Part shown: piece after piece, positions 1-9,993 of the stretch
Position numbering within the stretch: position 1 is the first letter of the stretch
How the letters are laid out: each line of letters begins with the position of its first letter
NCBI GenBank assembly: GCA_033439265.1
Contig: JAVTVX010000013.1
Coordinates: 3,002,501 to 3,066,500 of the forward strand
Reading direction: 5' to 3'
From: Dillenia suffruticosa
Lineage: Eukaryota; Streptophyta; Magnoliopsida; Dilleniales; Dilleniaceae
Length of the DNA: 64,000 nt
Program-made: the position numbers and the translations under genes
Notes under the pieces: generated by a model
Database searches by the model: none
The model's input: only the letters and a program-made list of their open reading frames with translations
Told to the model about the DNA's origin: nothing

Positions 1-240
1 AAGTGGAAATGCGAAACTTACTGAGAAAGTAGAAGCAGACGATCCGAGACCCTAATTGCGAGATCTCGAGCTCTAGCCGATTCGGCCTTCGTTTTCTCAA
101 TCGATCGATGGATCAATTAGGGTTTTGAAGGATTGACCATTTTCTGTGAACCAAAAATTGATCGATTTAGGGTTTCTGGTGCATTTTCATAGAAAATTCA
201 GAGGGAGATCCGCGGAACCCCGTCGACCGTCAAATTTATA
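1..240 (-). other. Probable 5' leader exon of a leftward gene (partial)
   Basis: Read on the minus strand this 240-bp stretch is GC-richer than its flank and ends in a good splice donor (CTCA|GTAAGTTT, near position 15). It contains only short upstream ORFs beginning ATGAAA and ATGGTC that stop within 10 codons. It also carries AAACCCTAA-type motifs typical of plant 5' leaders. A CT tract and a G-box lie just upstream. The simplest reading is a noncoding first exon whose coding part lies left of the window. No protein can be assigned. Confidence 0.4.
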
Positions 241-296
241 GATGTAACCATTTGGTGTTGAGGGAAACTATATGATGTATGTCACCCAGACCAGGT

Positions 297-298
<2 letters not shown>

Positions 299-331
<33 letters not shown>
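299..331. repeat. (CT)n microsatellite
   Basis: Pure CT dinucleotide run of about 16 units. It lies about 60 bp upstream of the putative leftward leader exon, a position where plant promoters often carry CT/GA tracts. Confidence 0.95.
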
Positions 332-333
<2 letters not shown>

Positions 334-344
334 CGCGTGTAATT

Positions 345-354
345 GCCACGTGGC
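345..354. promoter_or_regulatory. G-box palindrome
   Basis: Perfect palindrome gccacgtggc containing the CACGTG core bound by plant bZIP and bHLH factors. It lies about 100 bp upstream of the putative leftward leader exon. Function is inferred from motif and position only. Confidence 0.4.
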
Positions 355-2502
355 GTAATCACAGCATTTAACACTTGATTTGAACGAAGTCTACGATTTT
401 ACTTGTTTGACCGTGACAATAATATCCCACGTAGGAACATGCCCACCATAGTATGTGTGGTCATGCAAATATGGATTCTTATTTTCCTTTCACTGCGAGC
501 CATAAAAAATTTAGAAAAATTATTTTTATTTATCGGGGATTTTAAAATTATTTTGATTTATGTAAAATAATTAATTGAACAATTATCTTATAAGTACTTT
601 TGTATATACTAATTTTATTAAACAATGTAGAAAAACTATTGTCAAGATTTAATTAATAATATATTTCAATTTTTAATGCAATCCACAAATTGGAGGTTGA
701 TGGGTTATATAAAAAGATGAAATAATTGAAAAATAATTTTCACAAATTTATTCTGTTTAATCTAGATATACCTGCTCCCCATGATATAATTTAAAAATTA
801 TAATTAAACTTAAATTTTATTAATTTTTACAACTAAAATATATTCAAGACCTTTTTGTTTTTATAAAAGCAACATTTATATATTTATTATGAATACCTTT
901 TTGTGCGTCATCTCTCCAAAATACATCATCTCTGATTTTTTAGTGCCTCGTAGTGTGAGATTAAAACCAATACCACTTAGTTCAATAATCGTATATTGAT
1001 ATCAATGTCTCACGTAGGGGAGACTTTTGTTATTTAAAAATTTAATTTATTTTAAATTAAATTTAATCGATTCTATCGAATAACGATAATTTATTAAAAA
1101 AGAAAGTGTCAAACTAAACATAAATTGATTAGAAGAAAAAAAAAGTTAATAAAAATAATTTGCTTGGCCCACTAAAAAAAAAAGTGGTGCTCAAAATTTA
1201 AATATCAAATGTGAGTTGTGTCTTTTGATCTATTCAAATATTACATAAAAATAAAAATAAAATAAAATAAAATAAAATAGGCAGCAAACAAAGAGTTTCT
1301 CTTTTAGTTTAGCTGTCTCAAACGCCTCGAAGAATTCGAAGAGCGGGAGAGAGAGAATAAAATAAGATATTGAGATTTTGAATCAAATATAGCATTGATC
1401 AAGGAGACTACATACAAAGATGCAAAAAAGAAAAAGAAAACAATTCTTATGAGATGCAATGAAACCATAAACTTGGTGTTAAAAAAAGCAAGATAAAGTA
1501 AAAAAATATATAAAGAATAAAGAAAATAAACTGAGATGGAATAATATATGCATTATATATATATTGTATATATAATAAGTTGAAAAAGAATGGTTAATAT
1601 ATTGTATATTTAATAAATTATACAAAATCTCTATTTATAAGGAAAAAATCATAAAATATGAAATGTAAAAATAAATAAAATAATTATAATATTGAAATTT
1701 TGGAAAGTAAATATTTTTTTAATTTGAAAAATTTTAAAACTTTTTCAATAAAATTTCTTCAATTTAAGAATATTAATATTCTTTTTTTTTTATCATAATT
1801 TGACTATCACTCAGTATCTGAAATTTCATCCCGATTAATCTAGATCGACCGTTGCAAGGCCTATTTTATGAAGACAGGTCTTTCAATATTATTTTTTTCT
1901 TATTTAGAAAGAATCGAATTTCCGACTTGATTTAATATCCTTAACACTTGATGAGACTCTAATGTTGATTCTTGCATTTATGAATCTAGAACGGCATCAA
2001 TAATCGATGGGTTTAATTGAAAGAGCAAGCGTTGAGGGAGATTGGGCTATCCTAGGAAAATTGATGTCGAATGTGACCGAGATTAGATAATATTTTTAAT
2101 ATAAAAATTATTTATTTTTTATAACAATTTAATTTCTATTAAAATCGAGTAAAATTGATTTTACGAATCTAATACAGAGGAGTTGGATTTTGGTTGTTAA
2201 CCCTATATTTTTGTGGCTACACGTCAAGCAAACAAAGTGAATCATAGATGCTGCGAGAACAATTTATTAAGAACCGTTCTGTTGTAAATGGAATTGCAAA
2301 TGATTAATATATACAAACTAATAGACTAACAAAATTGCATCAGAAATTAAAAAAAAATAATAAATAGAAAAAGAAAACACTACTGAATCTAGTAGTTTGA
2401 TATTTAATCTTGACTTAATCAAATAAATGAGTTTAAAATTGTACAAACACCATAATTAAACACTAGTTGAAGCCAACATTAATTCTTTTAAAATTTTCTT
2501 AA

Positions 2503-2534
<32 letters not shown>

Positions 2535-2630
2535 GCATATATTATGTGTAAAGAGCAAGAAAAATCTTGACTTAATTTTGAATTCTCATACTAGCGTATT
2601 TACAAGAGGAGAGTTTTCACCAATTTTTTT
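355..2630. other. AT-rich intergenic DNA
   Basis: No coding frame or splice pattern could be supported here. The stretch is strongly AT-rich with poly-A/T runs, an AAAAT-type run near 1245-1275, and an (AT)n tract at about 2507-2534. It ends at the first copy of a dispersed SINE-like repeat. Confidence 0.7.
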
Positions 2631-2780
2631 TGGATTAAGTAATAAAGGGCACTCTACTTTCTTAATCAGAAATCTTAAATTTGATTTTTGAAAATAATGA
2701 AAAAGGATTTGAGAGGGGTTATATTTAAAAATGAAATTTATAGTATTCGAACTGAATTAATAAAGTAAAATCCGAATATT
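2631..2780 (+). repeat. SINE-like dispersed repeat, copy A
   Basis: One of four ~150-bp copies of the same repeat in this window (others near 29020, 50121 and 56081, all on the + strand). Shared blocks, in order, are cttaatcagaaatctt, a ttgagttttgaaaatga-like block, a gtatttgagag-like block, and a terminal gtattcgaactgaattaa block. The late GTTCGAA-type motif resembles a tRNA B box, so a SINE origin is inferred. It ends about 15 bp before a GA microsatellite. Confidence 0.6.
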
Positions 2781-2789
2781 AAAAAAATA

Positions 2790-2794
<5 letters not shown>

Positions 2795-2821
<27 letters not shown>
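2795..2821. repeat. (GA)n microsatellite
   Basis: Pure AG/GA run about 290 bp upstream of the RRS1 start codon, within its probable promoter. Confidence 0.95.
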
Positions 2822-2825
<4 letters not shown>

Positions 2826-3056
2826 TTCCTTGTCCCACTGGGTCAAAAAGGCCGTGGTGAGGAGGCCTGATCTTTGGTACCGGGCCGGGCCCGCACTTAG
2901 GTACCCGTTCCCCGGCATCTCCTTACAGATACGATTCAACCCAAAACCATATCTAACAGCACGCTGCACAAGGGTAAAATGGGAAAAGGGCAACATATTG
3001 CGCATCCGCCGCAGCCAGGAGCAAGGAGAACAAAACCCCTCTCTGCATTTTGTTTG

Positions 3057-3064
3057 TAGGGTTT
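3057..3064 (-). promoter_or_regulatory. Telo-box upstream of RRS1
   Basis: TAGGGTTT (AAACCCTA on the other strand) about 50 bp before the RRS1 ATG. Telo-boxes are known to be enriched near transcription starts of plant ribosome-biogenesis and translation genes, which fits the gene it precedes. A GGGCC-rich patch at about 2881-2892 lies further upstream. Confidence 0.4.
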
Positions 3065-3112
3065 CCCCTCTCTCTCTCACATCTTTGAGCTTCTCCTACA
3101 CCAGTTGCAGAG

Positions 3113-6100
3113 ATGGAGGTGGAAAAAAAGGGTCTTGAAGTCGATTTGGGTAATCTCATGGCTTATGATCCTCATCACCACTTCCCTCCTAATCTCCCTT
3201 CCAGGTTCTCACGCTCTCTCTCTCTCTCTCTCTCACTCTCACGTAATCATTGACGTCGGAAAAAAGATTTTAGGCTTGGGATTTTCTAAATTTTTTAGTT
3301 TTTTTATTTTTTATTTTTTATTTTTTTTATTTTTCCTGCAAGCTCTAATTAGTTTTTTTGTTACTTCGTACTTTTCTTGGATTACATTGCATCAACAATG
3401 TTGAAGTATTTGTGCTTTCTGTATAGCACCGCCAACGTTGTTGAAGTTATAAGTGTTTGTTTCTGATAGATATCTTGTGGAAATGTTTATAAAAGCGCCT
3501 GTTGAAATTATCAATTGCAGAATTAGAGGGGAGTTTCACTCACCAATATGATTTAGGGCTTTAAATGCTATCATGGTAAATGTATTAGATTTAAGGTTGT
3601 TGTTGGGCACAACACACTTCACAACCTTGAGGTCCTAGGTTTGAATTCAATTAAAGGAAATCTCTTATGAGACTACACCTAGGACCACCCGAATTATGAA
3701 GGATATTGTGGCTTCTTGGAGCTTTCATGGGGCTGCATTGGTTGGTTTTCCCTTAGAGTAGTGGCCATGGCTCAAGCAGGAAGCCAGATACCAGAAGGGG
3801 CCCTCATGCTAAAGGGGACGATTGTTCCCGCTCCACCCTGTTGTTCAGCCAAAGGAAAAAAGGATTATGACTCCACCCATGTGCTTGACCTTAATTTTAG
3901 ATAAGGCAGGTTTCTTGAGTTTATGCTGTCATTGACTGTTTGTCAACTTTTTTTAATGGTTTTAAATTATCAGGGAAGAGTTAGTACAACTATGTCTTCA
4001 AAAGGGTACAGAGCTTGTACAAGCTATTGCATTTGATCTTTTCAACTTACCATCCAGTGAAGACCGAGATGGCCCCATTGTAACATTGCCTAAGCCTACT
4101 ACAAGACTTCCAAGAGAAAAGCGCGTAAGATTTTGTTTATTTCGAACTGCACATTATATTTTTCCCCATTCTTCTTATTTTTTCCTGGCGACTGGATTTT
4201 TATTAATTTGATATATGATGTAGATCCTTGAGGAGGATTATTATAGTTTTCCATTTTTGATCTTAAGTTAATGTGGCAACCCTAAACCATCTGATGTGCT
4301 TTTATATGGTATTCCACTATTTGACTTGCACTTGTACAGTAATCTAAGTGAAGTCCATGGTAAAATTTTTTGGTAAAATTTTTTGAGCTGAAGTGCATTT
4401 GTTAGCCACTTGTAGCACCATTTACAGGAAACTAAGTCATTTTCATGGTGTCAAATATAGACATTGGAGAGAAATAATGCAGTATGCACAATGAGAACTT
4501 TTTCTATGCATGTTTGTGCAATCTAGTTCCATCTAGCTCAGTGGAAGATGAAGCGATTAATATATTGGTTGGCTCTCTAAGTCACGCCTTCATTAGATTA
4601 CATATATGTGTGTATTATACGGAAAAAAGACACTGTTAATTGGTTTCCATAATGACTACAGATATTTCATTTTTGTATTTTATATGCCTCTTGTTAATGG
4701 AAAAAGCTTTGTGGATGATTCACATAACATGGAAACAAAAATTTTCTTGGATAAACTCCAAGAAGTTATCTTCTGTAGGTCATTGATTAATTAGTTCATA
4801 TATTTATTGCATATAGTTCGTAGTTGCTCATCTGGTCTCCTCTTCTATTCCAGCTGCCAGAGCCAAAACCACTGACAAAGTGGGAAGCATTTGCAAAAGC
4901 AAAAGGTTGGTGTGTCTTATTACCATTTCTACATGTGAATTGGGGAGAGATCTCACTGTTGTACAATATGTAAAAGTGATATTGTGGCCACTATGATTAT
5001 TAAAGCTTCTCCGTGTTGCTGAAAATCTCTTGCAGGAATCAGGAAGCGCAAAAAAGACAAACTTGTGTTTGATGAGCAAACTGGCACTTGGAAGCGTCGT
5101 TATGGATATGATCGTGTAAATGATGACAATGATGTTCCCATCATTGATGCGAAGATGACAGACGGTAAAAAATATTCAAGTAACTTCAAATGAGTTTCTT
5201 GACTTGCAGTTTTAAATTTCCATAACAAAATAAAACTGATAGTAATATGATAAGATTCTTAGAAACGTACTAGGGTGGGCGTTGTTGAAAGAGGATCTCT
5301 GTGAAATACATTAATTTTATTAAAGATATGTATGAGAGAGCTGTAACCAATATAAGAGATTGTGGGGATCTGCCCGATAACTTTCCTATTAACATTGAAC
5401 TTCATTAAGATTCGACATTAAGTTTCATCCTTTTTACTATAGTGATAGATGAAATCACAAGAACCGTTCAAGATAAAATACCATAGTGTATGTTACCATG
5501 GTGTATGTTGTTTGTCGATGATAGATGATATAGTGTCGATCGATGAAACTAGAGAAGGTATTGGCGCTAAATTAGAATTATGGAGAATCACACTAAAATT
5601 TAGAGGATTTAGATTGAACAAATTAAAAACTGAGTATTTGAGATGTAGATTTAGTGGCAATTATCAAAATAGTGAAGAAACGATTAGGTCAAAAGGAAAA
5701 GACATCAAAAAGTGAACGCTTTAGATATTTTGGTTCCATTATTAGAACGATGGTAGTATAGATGGGGATGTAAATCATAAAATTCAAGTCGGTCGGATGA
5801 AATAGAAAAAGGCATCTGGAGTCATTTGCGATCGCATGATATCATTACATTTGAAGGGAAAATTTTATATGACTGCAGTAAAATCTGCACTATTATATGA
5901 TACCGAGTGTTGGACCATTAAATAACAATAAGAGTATAAAATGGTTGTAACTGAAATGAGAATATTTACGTGGATATGTAGTAAAATTAGAAAAGATAGA
6001 ATTAAAAATAAAAAAATATATAATAAGTTAAAAGTTAGTTCAATTGTGGATAAGATACGTGAATATCGTCTGAGATGATTTGGTCATGTGCAACGTAGAC

Positions 6101-8566
6101 CCAAAACCGCACTAGTAAGGAAGACGGACGCACCAGTAAGGAAGACGAAAAATTTTAATATAAGAGATTTGGTACAATATAGAGATAGACTATTGAAAAT
6201 TTGAGTACAACTTATCCGTAAAGACATGATGGATAAGGGTTTAATTGAGGAGATGGTTTTCAATAGGAATGAATGACGTAAGAGAATTAGTACCAATTAA
6301 ATCACCCTTTTATTTTTTTATTTTTTTATTTTTTTTAAAATTTATTTTTAATAATCTCCCTGATATTTGTTTCTCATGGCCAACCTCAAATTTTTGAAAT
6401 TAAGGTCTAGATTGTTATTGTTGTTGTTGTTGCTGTTGTCGTCGTCGTTGTTGTTGTAATAGAATTGAAATGATAATGAAAATTCAGGTAAACATGCCCA
6501 AAGCATGTGTGCCGATTTACCAGGGTTCCCTAAGTCATACTGTTCCTTTGTGTAGAGCCTGGTGAGGATCCTTTTGCTAAGAGAAAAGCAGACAAGAAGA
6601 AGAGAGTTGAAAAGCAAGAGAAGAATAGGTTGCAAAATTTGAAGAATGCTGCTAAAATGGGCAGCCTGCCCAGGTTTGTCATTAACCATGCTTAGGGCTG
6701 TTTTAATTGTTATTTTTTCTATTTGAATCATTATCACCATGCAGTAAGAATTCTAACGATTCTTATTCTAGTGTCATGCCAAGAAGATGTTATCTCGCAT
6801 GCATGTTAATGATTTCCGGCTAAGTTGCTTTTTTGTTGTTCTAGACTAGGATAACATAATTATCAACTTCCATTGAAATGCAACTGGTGAAAAACATAAT
6901 TTGAGGCATAGGAAGAAAGTATGGAGACACTAGCATGGAAAAGCCACTTGGGGATTTCTATTTTTACATGTTGAGGCCCAGTGGTCTTACATGACTTGGC
7001 ACTTTTGGTGACTCTGGGATCTAGGATCAAATTATGTTGTTGTAATTTAGTATGTGAAAATATCTTTCTTATTCTTACCCTGAAGAGATAATTTCAAAAT
7101 GTTTGGTTTGGTACAACTATCTAATCGGGAAAATATGTAAGCACTGATGTCATGCTGGTGCTTTTCTTTGGACAAGGATGGCCTGTGTATCTTGCTATTG
7201 TAAACGTCTACCTTCTTTGTTTATCTCTTGAACATTAGAAATCCTCTAGATTCAATACAATTTTATCTGCTTCTCTCTTGTTCCTAGGAGGTGGTTCACT
7301 ATTGTTTATTCTAATTTATGGATCCTGAAGGTTAGCTATTTATACGTCTTTTTTATCATGGCATTAGCAAAGAGGCAGGGTAGCACCATCCTTGCTTGGG
7401 ACCATTTGCTGCTGCAACTAAAAATTCTTTATATTTTGTCATCAGCCCATTTTTCTGCATGTCTTGCTTTACTCCTGTGATCTTCACTTCTATGTCTGAT
7501 CTGAATTTATTATAATGCCTGAGAATTTTCTTCGTTTAAAATTCACAACTCGATAATGGTTTGGTCAAAAGAGAGGATTGCCTGACGGTTGGTTGTATAG
7601 TCATTCTTCTTAAGAAATATCTTCAAGGATTTATTCTGAGCATAAAGATTACATTTACTAATGATCTTAAACTATGGGCTTACTAACCCTAATTTACAAT
7701 ATGTGCTATAATTTTCCTGCTGAATTTTGATTTCTGCTTCATCTTAGGATATGTATTCAGCAGGGGAAATATTTATAATTCTAATAGAAACAGCAGGAGA
7801 AATATTTTGTCATACCTGTTTATAACAAATGCATTATTTTTCTGCAGCCATGTTCAGCTTGCTGCTACGGCCTTACCAATTACTGGTACCCAAAGTGCAC
7901 CTACAAAACTTAGTAAAAATGAACTACAAGATATAGCTGGAAAGGCAGGAACATCAACAGCAAGTGGCGGGAAATTTGATAAGAAGTTGCCTGGAGAGAA
8001 GCCAGAGAAACACGAGGGGAAGTACCGCAAGGTTAGTTATACTTGTCCTATTCCATGTGATTTCTGGCTTTTCATCTTACTTGCATCAAATTTATGTGAG
8101 ATACTCTCCTATGTGTATGTGCATTTTCAGTTCCTACCTGTTGTGGAAAAAAGAGGTGCAGATTCGCAAGAGAGGAAGCAGACAGAAAGGGTTCTGAACA
8201 AGCTAATCTCTAAGAATTCATATGAGATATTTGATACTAACAAGGTACGCAATACTCGGACTTTCTTTTTTTGCGGGGTGGGGGTGGGGGAGGGGATCTT
8301 GTGATGCATTTATTTTTCACTTTTTTCTTTTTCAATTTTTTGTGGAAGTGATTTGCTCTTCCATCTTTAATGAAATGTTTTGTTGTATTTTTCTGTCATA
8401 ACAGGCTGTTACCATAATCAATGCAAAGAAGGAGAAGAAGAAGCAAAGCAGAAAATCAGAAAGGTCTTCATCAACCCCTAGCAAATTGAAACCAAACAAA
8501 AAGTCTCACAAGTCATTCAAAAAGGGATCATCAAAGAAATCTTCTAAACAAGGAAAGTCAAAGTGA
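3113..8566 (+). CDS. RRS1: Ribosome biogenesis regulatory protein RRS1 homologue
   Basis: Nucleolar 60S assembly factor. In yeast Rrs1 acts with Rpf2 to bring the 5S RNP (5S rRNA, L5, L11) into pre-60S particles; that role is family knowledge. Exons: 3113-3204, 3974-4124, 4854-4905, 5036-5164, 6556-6673, 7848-8031, 8131-8244, 8405-8566; all junctions are GT-AG and keep frame, giving 333 aa, close to the plant family size. Diagnostic stretches are [20 protein letters not shown] near residues 29-50, [45 protein letters not shown], and a Lys/Ser-rich tail typical of nucleolar proteins. The ATG begins [20 protein letters not shown], the usual family N-terminus. Intron 4 holds a LINE relic and intron 1 a CT tract. 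No damage is seen in the coding exons. Confidence 0.95.
3213..3234. repeat. (CT)n microsatellite in RRS1 intron 1
   Basis: CT run starting 9 bp after the first splice donor of RRS1, followed by a T-rich stretch. It is intronic and low complexity. Confidence 0.9.
5290..6460 (+). mobile_element. RTE-type LINE relic (3' part) in RRS1 intron 4
   Basis: Conceptual translation shows reverse-transcriptase remnants: a [17 protein letters not shown] block (near 5320), the catalytic region degraded to [20 protein letters not shown] (5521-5580), [14 protein letters not shown], a diverged GSII block, ECWTIK, MRIFTW, and a C-terminal GHVQRRP block near 6085-6105. Several in-frame stops and frameshifts show it is dead. 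The 3' end reads ...attaaggtctagattg followed by a TTG-rich trinucleotide tail (6410-6458), the typical end of plant RTE-clade LINEs, which terminate in short tandem repeats rather than poly-A. The 5' part is absent, as usual for target-primed insertions. It lies wholly inside the RRS1 intron in the sense direction. Confidence 0.88.
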
Positions 8567-9993
8567 TTGTAGTGTAAGAATAGAACATAAATTTTGAATT
8601 TTGGCCTGTAGGAGTTGAGAAAATTTTGCATTTGTATTATGTGTTCTTGGTTTGGCTGTTTGAAAGATCTATCTGCCCATTCTAATCTCTTTTGCACACG
8701 CGCCCGCAATGATAGGCTGTTGAAAGACGGGCATGCTTTCAGTCATTCAACTTAACAGCAGAAATTGATTCATGCTCTTGACAAAGACTTTTCATATATT
8801 TGAAGTCACATGTCATTTTCTTGATATACTTGAAAAAGGTCCTTATCTAGTGCCCTAACCTTAAAATTACGTAATTTATTCAATCCGACTTGACAATTGT
8901 TACCTTAGAAATGTTTGTTTTCAATTTCATGTACGATGGGTCATTTTCAATAGCTGCTGCATGCTCACATATAAAGATGAGCTGCATATACGAATGTGTA
9001 GACCGAATTGATAACCCGGCTCTATCAATATTTGAATATGTGGAACAGAGTGAGCTGCATGAGTTTGAGGTGGTTTTAGAACAACCAAGAAGTATCAATT
9101 CTATCTAAATTTTCTGGCATTGAGTGTAGACAACTAGGCTTTGGATGTTTTCTAGGGAAGATTACAACAATCAAATTGCAACAACATAGTTTATCATTTC
9201 TTGTTGGTATATATTATCTTGGGTTGTTTTCCCCCAACAATTGATGCTTTTCTCTCGGCTTTTGTCCTGTGTCCCCTAAGAACCGATGTGGGGATAATAT
9301 TTGTCAGTTGTAACATTAAACGAAAAGTTATATATTCTATGGTTCATATCCTATGCGCCACAACAAATCAAGGGTCTTAATAAATAGAAACCCTTTGACT
9401 TTTTGTAATTGAATATAATTGTTCACACGATAGAAATAAATATCTGAAAGTGAGAAAAAGCATTTCTTTGTTTAAATCGACTCCATTTATTATGGTGAGT
9501 TTCCACGCTAGATATTGACAAACATAGGGAGAGAGGAGAGAGATCGCCACAGCTTTTTCCTCCTTTTTGTTCATCATAGATCAACCTGGTATCTACGGGA
9601 ATGTCCGTCTCTCTCGCAGTGTTCGATTATTCTATTGTCTTAATCAAATGTCTCAATTTTATATTTTAAGAGAATTAATTTTTTAATAAGTCTTGCGGTG
9701 CTCAAAGTGAATCAAATGAAACCCGATGCGTCGACGGGAAATAACCCATTTACACAAAATAAAAATTGTCTGTCTCTCTGTTAATTTCCTCGAATAACCT
9801 CGAACAATCCTATTTTCCCTCAATTTTTCAACTTCACTCAAATTCTTATAGTTTTTCTCTTTTCAGCAACACAGAAGCGTAACCCCTTTTCCTTTAATGG
9901 CATTTTAGCACACCCATATGCCTAAAACTGATCTCTTTACTTCTTCAACTTTCAAAGTTTGAGAGAGCGCGCGATTTAAACTGGTTTTGAGAG
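8567..9993. other. RRS1 3' flank and upstream region of the BT1-like pseudogene
   Basis: The first part probably holds the RRS1 3' UTR. The rest has no supported gene. Open frames near 8880-9108 occur on both strands over the same bases and have no recognisable similarity. T/C-rich sequence at 9780-9990 resembles a plant 5' leader and probably belonged to the carrier gene before it decayed. Confidence 0.55.

Noticed and set aside
2757..3404. Several overlapping frames upstream of and in RRS1
   Set aside because: Low-complexity GA/CT translations and shadows of RRS1 exon 1 in other frames.
6348..6740. 130-codon minus-strand frame with Asn/Asp runs
   Set aside because: The Asn/Asp runs are the reverse reading of the TTG tail of the LINE relic and the frame overlaps an RRS1 exon antisense.
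8880..9108. Mirror-image 72-codon frames on both strands
   Set aside because: The same bases are open on both strands with no domain; most likely chance in AT-rich DNA.
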